14,172 bases of DNA from Chitinophagales bacterium (GTDB lineage: Bacteria; Bacteroidota; Bacteroidia; Chitinophagales; JAHDHT01), in NCBI GenBank assembly GCA_020631175.1, contig JAHDHT010000009.1, forward strand, positions 5,325 to 19,496, in the 5' to 3' direction. The notes under the pieces were generated by a model. It saw nothing but the letters and a program-made list of their open reading frames with translations, made no database searches and had not been told where the DNA came from. Both the position numbers and the translations under genes were made by a program. How positions within the stretch are numbered: the stretch's first letter is position 1; each line of letters begins with the position of its first letter. Positions 1 to 7,028 of the stretch are shown here, piece after piece.

Positions 1-276
1 ATTTATGTACAGGATGACCTTGTGATTGATGGTGTGCATACCCGAGCACCTTTTTTCGGTGAAGTTTTTGAGCCGGGTGATACTATTACTTCTTATTTAA
101 AAACCTTAAACGAAGATGTATATAATTACTTTTTTGTTTTGTCGAATATAGCTGCAAGTGGAGGACCCGGCGGAAGTGTAACTCCACAAAATCCGGATAC
201 TAATATAGAAGGAGGAGCAATTGGCTTTTTCTCTGCTTCAACTATCGATTCCGTATATACCATTATTCAACCATAG
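1..276 (+). CDS. DUF4249-type lipoprotein, C-terminal fragment (5' truncated)
   Basis: The reading frame is open from base 1 to the TAG at 274-276, giving the last 91 residues of a protein whose start lies outside the window. The fragment ends with the signature I associate with the C-terminus of DUF4249 proteins: a YLKTLNEDVYNYFFVLSN stretch, a proline/asparagine-rich segment (TPQNPDTNIEGG) and then GGAIGFFSAS. DUF4249 proteins are Bacteroidota-type surface or periplasmic lipoproteins, usually encoded beside a TonB-dependent receptor. That receptor would be upstream and is not visible. The internal GTG at 22 is not a credible start because the frame is open before it. The stop overlaps the GTG start of the next gene by one base. 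The family assignment is from memory of the motif pattern and is moderately secure; the molecular function is unknown. Confidence 0.65.
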   Translation: MYVQDDLVIDGVHTRAPFFGEVFEPGDTITSYLKTLNEDVYNYFFVLSNIAASGGPGGSVTPQNPDTNIEGGAIGFFSASTIDSVYTIIQP

Positions 277-614
277 TGGTACTGGTAATTCCATGGTTAT
301 TTAAATTTACAGCTAAGCCAACAGCAGTTGGAATGGCTTTATGGCCATTTATTATTGTACGAGATAAAAAATTTGCAAAAAGGAAGAAGCTGCTTTTTCA
401 TGAAAAAATTCATTTAAGACAACAATTAGAATTATTAATTATTCCCTTTTATTTATGGTATGTACTTGAGTACTTCTATCATTTAATTCGATTGAAAGAT
501 GGTGAGCTAGCTTACTATGCCATATCATTCGAGAAAGAAGCCTATTCAAACGACCATAATTTCGCCTATTTACAAAATCGGAAATGCTGGTCTTTCCTAA
601 AGTATTTCAATTAA
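276..614 (+). CDS. Small Bacteroidota protein with HExxH motif, function unknown
   Basis: This gene encodes a 112-residue basic protein. Its most striking feature is HEKIH at residues 42-46, followed by LRQQLELLIIPFYLWYVLEY (47-66), an aromatic/hydrophobic segment that may be amphipathic or membrane-associated. A second acidic motif, SFEKEAY (84-90), ends in E86 and E88. HExxH plus a downstream Glu is the layout of zincin metallopeptidases, and the whole HEKIHLRQQ...SFEKEAY pattern recalls a conserved but uncharacterised Bacteroidota family. Peptidase activity is not shown: the protein is very short and lacks a recognisable signal peptide. The GTG start shares its first base with the preceding TAG, so translation is probably coupled to the DUF4249 gene. 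There is no in-frame ATG before residue 20 (position 333), so the exact start is uncertain. The gene runs convergent to the DUF1501 gene. Confidence 0.7.
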   Translation: MVLVIPWLFKFTAKPTAVGMALWPFIIVRDKKFAKRKKLLFHEKIHLRQQLELLIIPFYLWYVLEYFYHLIRLKDGELAYYAISFEKEAYSNDHNFAYLQNRKCWSFLKYFN

Positions 615-716
615 ATCTTACTTTAACTTTGCTTGTAGTACAATTTTTTTTCAATTATGATTGATTTAAAATTTGTTAGAATCCAATCTAACTAAAAGCT
701 TGAATTAAGAGACTAT

Positions 717-810
717 CCACCCTCGGACCACTGCGTTGGGTCCGGTCCCGCCGGCGGGACAATCTTTCTTCCCATCCTTCCAAAGGAGGGGTGGCCACTG
801 GCCGGGGTGG
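717..810. repeat. GC-rich palindromic intergenic element (REP/MITE-like), element A
   Basis: This is a compact GC-rich block in AT-rich DNA, between two convergent genes. It is bounded by an imperfect terminal inverted repeat: CCACCC at 717-722 and GGGTGG at 805-810, extended by CGG/CCG with one bulged base. Inside are CGGACC (724-729) / GGTCCG (739-744), the perfect 16-bp palindrome at 745-760, a pyrimidine stem CCATCCTTCC (772-781) that can pair through G-U wobbles with GGAGGGGTGG (785-794), and GGCCA-C-TGGCC (793-803). The segment CAAAGGAGGG (781-790) recurs as its reverse complement at 8637-8646 in the second convergent junction. There is no ORF. The structure suggests a dispersed REP-like or MITE-like repeat, which could also act as a bidirectional terminator. 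I infer this from structure only; copy number cannot be seen here. Confidence 0.6.
745..760. repeat. Perfect 16-bp palindrome
   Basis: GTCCCGCCGGCGGGAC equals its own reverse complement over all 16 bases and is entirely G/C apart from the first T and last A pair. It sits inside element A, directly after another 6-bp inverted repeat. It could be a cruciform or hairpin, or a protein-binding site. No T-tract follows, so it is not by itself a standard intrinsic terminator. Confidence 0.85.
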
Positions 811-826
811 TTAAAACCTTAATTTA

Positions 827-2476
827 TTAATTAAACACCCCAATCTTTCCCGAATAAGCCTTGCCTCTAAATTCTATTCTGTAAATGTAATTTCCGGTAG
901 GCAAACCGTTTGCTTTTGGATTGAAATTAACTTGTTGAGCTCCGGCTGTCTCCTGCACACCGTTTTTAAGATGCTGAATTAATCTTCCATCCATATTATA
1001 TAACTCAACAGAAACTTTTCCGGCGACGGGCAATTGATAATAAACCTGAATCATTCCATTTTCAGCATACCGTGCCTGATGCATAAAATGAAATGCATCA
1101 GGATCATTTGTGCTTACGATTTCACAACCCGGTAGCAGACCGTTAATCCTTGCATAAGAATCATCCATTACCATGTCTACAACATACGGATCAACACAAA
1201 GCCATTGTTCTAAAACAGTCGCATATACAGATCTGAAATCAGTTTGATAATTCATATTTCCGATATAATCCAGATCACTTAAATCAGGAGCATTTCCAAC
1301 AAAACCATTTCCATCCATAGCTCCACTAAACATCAACAAAGGAGCAGCCGCACCGTGATCCGTTCCAAACGAACCGTTTTCTTCAATACGTCTTCCAAAT
1401 TCAGAAATCGTCATTGCTAACACATTTCCATCCATGCTGTCAGCAGCTAAATCCTGAAAAAACAAGTTTACACTTTCTGAAACGGCCTGCATAAGAGCCG
1501 GGTGCCATTCTGCCTGACCTTCATGCGTGTCGAAGCCGTTAATTTCAACCAGATAAACCTTAGCACCAAGATTCCCTTTAATTAATCGGGCAACAATACT
1601 TAGCTGTTCAGCAATATTTCCATAGTCAAAAGTAACCTGACCATAATCAACTGCATTAGATGCTGCATCAAAAGCGTCTTTAATTACACCTGCATAAATA
1701 AAAGTTGTATTCGCAATGGTTCTGGTAAAAGCCAGTTGTTCACCATAATAACAATCAGGCACATCTTCAACATCGTATAGGGCCCCCGTTTGAGCAATCT
1801 GATATAACTGATCGGGGTTATTTACCGAAACACCAATTTGTGTGGAAGCTCCTGTAAACAATAAATTATTACTGTTGCCAATATGCACCGCCGGCGGAAC
1901 AGCAGGTGGATTGACCAGATAATCAGGATATTCATGATCAAAGAAACGACCAAAAATTCCGGTTCCGGATGTTAATCCATCCGGAAATTTAGCACTTGCC
2001 CAAATATCAGATGAACTGAAATGCGAAAGATTCTGTCCTTCATATCCAACATTATGCAACACTTTCATATGGCCGTTCTGCCACAATCCTTCCATCCCAC
2101 TCATAAAATTCGGCATCCCGATTTCATTGCTTAAGTTGATTAAGTCATTTTGAGGAATAGCCAAAGTAGGCCGGTAGGAAGAATAAGTTGAATAATCATA
2201 TAATGGCACCATAGTATTCAATCCATCATTACCACCTTTCAATCGAATAAGCACTAATGAACGGTCTGTATTAGATGCAGACAAAGCAGCTTGTAAAGGA
2301 GTGGATGCCATGGCATTGATCGGAAGATTTCCAAGCATCATTGCAAAAGCTCCACCAACCCCTAAAGTATTTAAGAAACTCCTTCTCGTCCATGTTTCAT
2401 GATCATGACGATGCGCCATTCCTTCCTCTAATCGCGTACCTTTTCTTTCTTTATTTTCTTTTTTATGATCGCACAT
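827..2476 (-). CDS. DUF1501 protein with Tat signal and T9SS C-terminal sorting domain
   Basis: This 549-residue protein belongs to the DUF1501 family, which has an alkaline-phosphatase-superfamily-like fold and no firmly known reaction. Domains in order: a charged His-containing N-terminus (1-28), a twin-arginine signal WTRRSFLNTLG (29-39) followed by a hydrophobic stretch to about residue 58, and the DUF1501 body. The body shows LIRLKGGNDGLNT (76-88), NGFDTHEG (313-320), ISEFGRRIEENG (357-368) and GTDHGAAAPL (371-380); the D/H residues in these motifs resemble metal-binding positions of the superfamily. From about residue 470 a type A T9SS domain follows, with VSVELYNMDGRLI (488-500), GLPTGNYIYRI (524-534) and the ending GKIGVF. 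The protein is therefore predicted to be exported by Tat and then carried across or onto the outer membrane by T9SS. It starts 10 nt after the DUF1800 stop, so both are probably one transcript. An alternative ATG at residue 20 would keep the Tat signal. Confidence 0.93.
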   Translation of the reverse strand: MCDHKKENKERKGTRLEEGMAHRHDHETWTRRSFLNTLGVGGAFAMMLGNLPINAMASTPLQAALSASNTDRSLVLIRLKGGNDGLNTMVPLYDYSTYSSYRPTLAIPQNDLINLSNEIGMPNFMSGMEGLWQNGHMKVLHNVGYEGQNLSHFSSSDIWASAKFPDGLTSGTGIFGRFFDHEYPDYLVNPPAVPPAVHIGNSNNLLFTGASTQIGVSVNNPDQLYQIAQTGALYDVEDVPDCYYGEQLAFTRTIANTTFIYAGVIKDAFDAASNAVDYGQVTFDYGNIAEQLSIVARLIKGNLGAKVYLVEINGFDTHEGQAEWHPALMQAVSESVNLFFQDLAADSMDGNVLAMTISEFGRRIEENGSFGTDHGAAAPLLMFSGAMDGNGFVGNAPDLSDLDYIGNMNYQTDFRSVYATVLEQWLCVDPYVVDMVMDDSYARINGLLPGCEIVSTNDPDAFHFMHQARYAENGMIQVYYQLPVAGKVSVELYNMDGRLIQHLKNGVQETAGAQQVNFNPKANGLPTGNYIYRIEFRGKAYSGKIGVFN

Positions 2477-2486
2477 AATCTTTGTT

Positions 2487-3947
2487 TTAACTTAATTGAA
2501 ATTCAGGTAAACGAGCAATGTGTTGCATCAAAACAGCAATCTGCCATTTGGCCTCTTCCAAATCTAAATTCCAGATACCCAGATCAAAATAATTCTCAGG
2601 AATTTCCCACTTAAAAACATCAACTGCCTGATCTATAGCCTGGGCATTTTGCAAACCTTGTGGAATGTAATGATCTAAAACAGCCATCGTTACCACAAAA
2701 GGATCAGTAGAATTTCCGGAAAGATCTTTTACAAAATTGCGAATCATATCCGGTTCCGAATCCGCAAAATATAAACTGAGGTTGTCAATCAACTCCCAGC
2801 GATTAACAAGTGTATTACTATTTAACCAGGTTCTGTTTCCAGGCCAGCCCGCAACATCGATCGGACTAAATAAAGATTGCCCCAAACTATCGGCGACAAA
2901 ATAAATGATCTGACTCCAGCTTATATCCGGATTAGGCGGAAAAGGCGTATTTAAATCAAAATCCATTTCTTTGGTGAATGGTAAAAAATACTCCATCGGA
3001 CTTTTAACAATCGTTGCCATGTTTGCCTGATCGAAAAAGTGTTCAGAAGCGAATAGTGCTTTGTAAACCGGCATTAATTCCCAATTATTACTGATAAAAA
3101 GATCAGCCAATTGCTGTACAATTGTTTCATCCACATTCGGTCCGACAAAATGCTTGTATATTTTTTCGCACATGAAATAGGCAATTTCATTACTGCGCTC
3201 TTCAAACAACAAATCAATCACGTCATCATAATCGAAATTGCCCGTTACACCAAAAATCGTTTTATCATCGGTATCGTGAATGTTATTGGCAAAAATTACT
3301 TCATAGGTAGTTGGATTTAACGTCCACCCCGTTAAGGCTCTCGCTGTTTCTTCAATATCTGTCTGAGTATATCCATTATCCACCCCAAGCGTGAAAAGCT
3401 CATAAAGCTCACGGGCATAATTTTCATTAGGATTGAATTTGGTATTTTCTGCTCCATTTAAATAGAGTAACATAGCCTGCGACAAGCCAATTTCACGCAC
3501 AAAATCTTTAAAATTACCAAAGGCATGCTCTTCCAGCTTAGTGTAGTACTTATACAGAAAAGGAGCATATTCATAGACAACAAACTCAGTTACAAAGTGA
3601 TTCGACCAGAAAAGTATCATCTTTTCTTTCAAACCAGTTGCGTTCATTTTTTGTACCCAGTTAGCAGTAAAATCAGAAGCAAAGACAAAGTTATCATCAA
3701 TATCGTTAAAATCGCCAATCACATAATCTGCCCAAAACGGAGGTGGATCTGCTGGAATAGCAGCATTGAAGTCTAATTGATTATTGACCACAGAAACAGG
3801 ATCAGCACTTAAAGCATAATCAATTCCTTCCAGATTTAAACCAAACCCCAGCCTGCGGGCAAGGTGAATTACTCTTGCTTTATTCCAGGGCTGATCTGCT
3901 GAAGGTATATACGGATCTAAAGTACCGGTTGCACAACTAACACTCAT
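2487..3947 (-). CDS. DUF1800 family protein
   Basis: This 486-residue protein carries the DUF1800 hallmarks: RVIHLARRLGFG (25-36) at the N-terminus, MILFWSNHFVT (110-120), NPNENYARELYELFTLGV (172-189), GYTQTDIEETARALTGW (192-208), HDTDDKTIFG (224-233) and KSPMEY (315-320). The biochemical function of the family is unknown; its genes very often lie beside a DUF1501 gene, as here. An in-frame TGA (plus-strand TCA at 3951-3953) lies only two codons before the ATG, so the N-terminus cannot be longer. It has no hydrophobic signal peptide, no twin arginine and no T9SS domain (it ends in ...ARLPEFQLS). It is first in a two-gene operon. I infer that it works with the DUF1501 product, possibly exported as a complex. 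I could not identify a clear Bacteroidota promoter box in the 144-nt divergent spacer upstream. Confidence 0.93.
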   Translation of the reverse strand: MSVSCATGTLDPYIPSADQPWNKARVIHLARRLGFGLNLEGIDYALSADPVSVVNNQLDFNAAIPADPPPFWADYVIGDFNDIDDNFVFASDFTANWVQKMNATGLKEKMILFWSNHFVTEFVVYEYAPFLYKYYTKLEEHAFGNFKDFVREIGLSQAMLLYLNGAENTKFNPNENYARELYELFTLGVDNGYTQTDIEETARALTGWTLNPTTYEVIFANNIHDTDDKTIFGVTGNFDYDDVIDLLFEERSNEIAYFMCEKIYKHFVGPNVDETIVQQLADLFISNNWELMPVYKALFASEHFFDQANMATIVKSPMEYFLPFTKEMDFDLNTPFPPNPDISWSQIIYFVADSLGQSLFSPIDVAGWPGNRTWLNSNTLVNRWELIDNLSLYFADSEPDMIRNFVKDLSGNSTDPFVVTMAVLDHYIPQGLQNAQAIDQAVDVFKWEIPENYFDLGIWNLDLEEAKWQIAVLMQHIARLPEFQLS

Positions 3948-4091
3948 AAATCAAAAATTTGAATTAGTAAGATAGTAAAACACATATTCAAAGACCACTA
4001 TATGACGATAATTAACGACAAATTAGTATACCCCGTAATGACTATTTGAAAATTCACACGTCTACATTAAGCAATAAATAAATTATAAAAT

Positions 4092-4541
4092 ATGAATAAC
4101 GTAATGAAAACTATGCTGATGTTGCTTATGATCGCTTTAAGCACTTCTGTATTCGCTCAAAACACTTCTCGTCCGGGTCTTGATTTAAAAGGCGAAGCAA
4201 AGAAAGCAGTAAAAGAACAAGCTGATAAAGTAATGGCTAAGATGATGAAAGACATGAACTTTGATCCAATAGCCTATGCAAGCGGACTTAAAGATTTAGG
4301 TCTTTCAAAAAAGAACATCAACCTTTTAAAAGGTAATAACATGGAGATGTTTAAGAAAGTGGGAGACATGGTACGTAAAGGTGTTTCTTTTAAAGATGGA
4401 TTTAAGCAAATTAAAAGCTTGAACAAAGGCAATCTTAAAAACTTAAAAACAATGTTACCGAAAGATCAATTCAAAGCGGTTAAACCGATGCAGAAAGATT
4501 TATTGGGTAAAGTGAAAAACTTTATGATCAGCAAGCTGTAA
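4092..4541 (+). CDS. Small secreted Lys/Met-rich protein, unknown function
   Basis: The predicted protein has 149 residues and a clear Sec signal peptide: MNNVMK, a hydrophobic Met/Leu core and VFA-Q, with cleavage after residue 22. The roughly 127-residue mature chain has about 27 Lys (about 21%), only 2 Arg and about 12 acidic residues, so it is strongly basic; it also has about 10 Met and no Cys. It looks entirely helical, with repeated short Lys-spaced segments (GEAKKAVKEQADKVMAKM; GNLKNLKTMLPKDQF), but I recognise no domain. The start is preceded by a very A/T-rich leader typical of strongly expressed Bacteroidota genes, and the gene is closed by a strong terminator, so it is probably a monocistronic unit. 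It is transcribed divergently from DUF1800. It could be a periplasmic protein that binds nucleic acid or polyanions, but that is a guess from charge alone. Confidence 0.8.
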   Translation: MNNVMKTMLMLLMIALSTSVFAQNTSRPGLDLKGEAKKAVKEQADKVMAKMMKDMNFDPIAYASGLKDLGLSKKNINLLKGNNMEMFKKVGDMVRKGVSFKDGFKQIKSLNKGNLKNLKTMLPKDQFKAVKPMQKDLLGKVKNFMISKL

Positions 4542-4562
4542 TTCAGTAAAGAAATATTCTTT

Positions 4563-4599
4563 AACGCCGGCCATACCCGCAATGGACCGGCGTTTTTTT
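4563..4599 (+). terminator. Intrinsic terminator of the small secreted protein gene
   Basis: AACGCCGG (4563-4570) pairs perfectly with CCGGCGTT (4587-4594). The stem extends by CCA (4571-4573) with TGG (4583-4585) past one bulged A, leaving a 9-nt loop. Seven T residues follow (4593-4599), partly within the stem. It lies 21 nt after the stop codon. This is the clearest terminator in the window and separates the upstream gene from the CRY-DASH gene. Confidence 0.93.
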
Positions 4600-4677
4600 A
4601 TACCCCCAAGTCTCGTAAATCCGTTTTCTTTTCGGATGGATGCAAAACCATTTGTCAGATGAAACATTATACTAGAT

Positions 4678-6006
4678 ATGAATATAATCTGGTTTCAAAA
4701 TGATCTGCGGTTAAATGATAATCCCGTTTTAAAAGAAGCACTGGCAAACGGTGGTGAACTCTTACCGCTTTATATTTTCAATGAAGACCAAATAGATGAA
4801 AATCAATTTGGAATAGGTAGAATGGGTTATTTCAGAGCAAGATTTATCTGGGAATCTTTGATGGATTTAAAAGCTCAGTTAAAAAATGAAGGTTTTGAAT
4901 TGCAGATACTGAAAGGCAAAGTTTCTGCAATATTTGATCAAATCAATGAAGCTAAGGCTATCAACACCATTTTCACTTCCAAAGCCAGCGACCCCGAAGG
5001 TCTTAAGCTCGAAAACAAAATAGCGGCCAAATATAAGCTGCAATCCTACTGGAATAATACCTTAATCGATATCGATCAACTGCCATTTTCCCCGCAAAAT
5101 ATCCCGAATATATTTACTCAGTTTCGAAAGCAAATTGAAAAACGGGTTCAGGTTAAAGAATTGGTGACAGATTATGACTGGACTAAGAGCACAATGGCCA
5201 ATGTCACTTTCAAAAGTATGGGTTTTGAAGATTTGAATATTGAATTGGAAGAAAATGACAGCAGAAGTGTTTTGCCTTTTAAAGGCGGATCAACTGCAGC
5301 AACTGAACGCTTAGAGCACTATTTCTGGAAAACGAAAAAGTTATCCTTTTATAAAAAGACAAGAAACGGTTTAGTTGGGGCAGATTACAGTAGCAAATTT
5401 TCTCCATGGCTGGCTACCGGCTCAATTTCGGCTAAAGAAATTTATTATGAAGTAAAACGCTACGAAGATGAACATGGTAGTAATAGTTCTACCTATTGGC
5501 TGATTTTTGAATTGTATTGGAGAGATTATTTCAGATACATTTCTAATATGTACGGATCAAAGATTTTTTGGAAGGAAGGATTAAAGGCTGTTGAGGATAA
5601 AACAAACAGTAAAGATGGATTTTGGTCTTCGGAAATGAAGGTTTCCTCTCAGCAACAAAACTTGTTTCATAAATGGTGTAATGGAATCACCGGTGATGAT
5701 TTTGTTGATGCGAACATGCGAGAATTAAAATACACCGGATGGATGAGTAATCGCGGCCGGCAAAATGTCGCTTCTTATCTCGTTCACGATTTACATCTCG
5801 ACTGGCGCTGGGGAGCTGCCTGGTTTGAAAACAGATTGATTGACTTTGATGTGCATAGTAATACCGGTAACTGGATTTATGTTGCCGGTGTAGGAAACGA
5901 CCCGCGTCCGAATCGAAAATTCAATACAAAACTACAGGCTGAACGCTATGATCAAAAACGAAAATTCAGGCAAATATGGCTGGAAGAAAGCCTGAAGCTT
6001 TTTTAG
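4678..6006 (+). CDS. Cryptochrome DASH / photolyase family flavoprotein
   Basis: This 442-residue cytoplasmic flavoprotein is of the CRY-DASH type, a family that binds FAD (and usually a folate antenna) and repairs UV-induced cyclobutane pyrimidine dimers, mainly in single-stranded DNA. The N-terminal photolyase domain starts IIWFQNDLRLNDNPVL (3-18). The FAD-binding domain shows FKGGSTAATERLEHYFW (201-217), the DASH-like SFYKKTRNGLVGADYSSKFS (223-242), ELYWRDYFRY (278-287), ANMRELKYTGWMSNRGRQNV (345-364) and DFDVHSNTGNW (389-399). N395 aligns with the Asn near flavin N5 of E. coli photolyase, which is consistent with a photolyase or DASH protein rather than an animal-type cryptochrome. W399 and W376 fit the inner two members of the Trp electron-transfer chain; I could not assign the outer one securely. 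Length is normal. The ATG has no visible Shine-Dalgarno, as usual in this phylum. The gene is separated from its upstream neighbour by a terminator. Confidence 0.96.
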   Translation: MNIIWFQNDLRLNDNPVLKEALANGGELLPLYIFNEDQIDENQFGIGRMGYFRARFIWESLMDLKAQLKNEGFELQILKGKVSAIFDQINEAKAINTIFTSKASDPEGLKLENKIAAKYKLQSYWNNTLIDIDQLPFSPQNIPNIFTQFRKQIEKRVQVKELVTDYDWTKSTMANVTFKSMGFEDLNIELEENDSRSVLPFKGGSTAATERLEHYFWKTKKLSFYKKTRNGLVGADYSSKFSPWLATGSISAKEIYYEVKRYEDEHGSNSSTYWLIFELYWRDYFRYISNMYGSKIFWKEGLKAVEDKTNSKDGFWSSEMKVSSQQQNLFHKWCNGITGDDFVDANMRELKYTGWMSNRGRQNVASYLVHDLHLDWRWGAAWFENRLIDFDVHSNTGNWIYVAGVGNDPRPNRKFNTKLQAERYDQKRKFRQIWLEESLKLF

Positions 6007-6100
6007 CATTATTTTTCAATTTCACCTTAAGACAAAGCCAATCCTAAAGCCTTAAATAAAAACTTAATTGTATCTTCACGCGCTTAACAATTAAGCATAA

Positions 6101-7021
6101 ATGCACCTTTCATTTGACCCGAAAAAAATAAAGACGAAAGAGCTTCATCAGTATCTCTTAAGCACTGTAGCGCCCAGGCCTATTGCTTTTGTAAGTACTG
6201 TAAATGAGCAAGGTGTAGCCAATCTGGCACCATATAGTTTTTTTAATTGTTTTTCATCCAATCCACCCATTTTAATCTTTTCTTCCAACCGAAGAGTGAG
6301 AGATAATACCACTAAACACACTTTACATAATGTTGAACAGCACAAAGAAGTGGTCGTTAACATTGTAAATTATCCGATTTTAAGGCAAATGGCTTTAACC
6401 AGCGTAGAGTTTCCGGAAGGAATTAGTGAATTCGATAAGTCCGGATTAACTGCTGTACCTTCAGATTTAGTCAAGCCGCCGAGAGTTAAAGAATCAATTG
6501 CGAACTTCGAGTGTGTTGTAAAAGATATTCAGTCTTTAGGTGATCATGGCGGAGCCGGAAATCTTGTAATCTGCGAAGTAGTTAAATTACATTTGGCAGA
6601 GCATATTTTTGATGAGGAAGGAAATATTGATCCCGAGAAAACAGATCTCGTTGCCCGTATGGGGCGCGCTTTTTATTGTCGAGCAAATGGTAATAATGTT
6701 TTCCCTGTAATTCAACCGGTGAATGTTATTCCGATTGGATGGGATAAAATTCCGGAGCAAATTCGAAAAAGTGAAGTGTTAACCGGAAATGAATTAGGCA
6801 CTCTTGCCGGCTATGAAGCTTTTCCTGCAAATGAAGATGTTGAATCTTTCCGAACTGATCAGCGCATTGTTCGGTTAAAGGAGAGTTGTAAAAACAATAA
6901 AGAAATGCTGAGAAGACAACAGCACCAACTGGCTTCAGAAATGATAGCTCAAGGCAAAGTAGATGCTGCTTGGAAAACGCTGTTGTTAGATCTGGTAAAA
7001 GATATAGAAGAAGAAAATTAA
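6101..7021 (+). CDS. Flavin reductase-domain protein (FMN-binding, DIM6/NTAB type)
   Basis: This 306-residue protein is of the flavin-reductase-like split-barrel family, which binds FMN and typically reduces flavin with NAD(P)H or acts as an FMN oxidoreductase. Residues 1-190 hold the domain: VAPRPIAFVSTVNEQGVANL (23-42), APYSFFNCFSSNPP (43-56), a phosphate-contact-like SSNRRVRDNTTKHT (61-74), VVVNIV (84-89), a FPEGISEFDKSGLT stretch (104-117) and the core strand CVVKDIQSLGDHGGAGNLVI (138-157). A C-terminal region of about 100 residues with helical, charged sequence (220-306) lies beyond the usual domain; similar longer forms are common in Bacteroidota. The real substrate is unknown. The ATG follows a TATCTTCA stretch at 6071-6078 that only weakly resembles the TAnnTTTG promoter box. 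The gene ends 7 nt before lysS, so the two are probably cotranscribed. Confidence 0.88.
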   Translation: MHLSFDPKKIKTKELHQYLLSTVAPRPIAFVSTVNEQGVANLAPYSFFNCFSSNPPILIFSSNRRVRDNTTKHTLHNVEQHKEVVVNIVNYPILRQMALTSVEFPEGISEFDKSGLTAVPSDLVKPPRVKESIANFECVVKDIQSLGDHGGAGNLVICEVVKLHLAEHIFDEEGNIDPEKTDLVARMGRAFYCRANGNNVFPVIQPVNVIPIGWDKIPEQIRKSEVLTGNELGTLAGYEAFPANEDVESFRTDQRIVRLKESCKNNKEMLRRQQHQLASEMIAQGKVDAAWKTLLLDLVKDIEEEN

Positions 7022-7028
7022 TACCATT

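Noticed and set aside
210..217. GGAGGAG-like Shine-Dalgarno
   Set aside because: It lies about 60 nt before the GTG at 276 and encodes the Gly-Gly-Ala of the DUF4249 C-terminus; Bacteroidota rarely rely on such sites.
717..810. CRISPR or tRNA-like interpretation of the GC-rich palindromic region
   Set aside because: There are no regularly spaced direct repeats, and the hairpins do not form a cloverleaf with conserved tRNA positions.
3111..3776. Plus-strand open frames (69 and 83 aa) inside the DUF1800 gene
   Set aside because: They are antisense to a well-supported coding sequence, have no family motifs, and look like chance frames.
4045..4070. TTTG ... TACATTAA as a promoter for the small secreted protein
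   Set aside because: Spacing between the boxes is only 14 nt and the second box misses the final TG; too weak to report as a feature.
4619..4637. ATCCG / CGGAT inverted repeat before the CRY-DASH gene as an operator or terminator
   Set aside because: The stem is only 5 bp with a 9-nt loop and is easily expected by chance; no supporting regulator or T-tract context.
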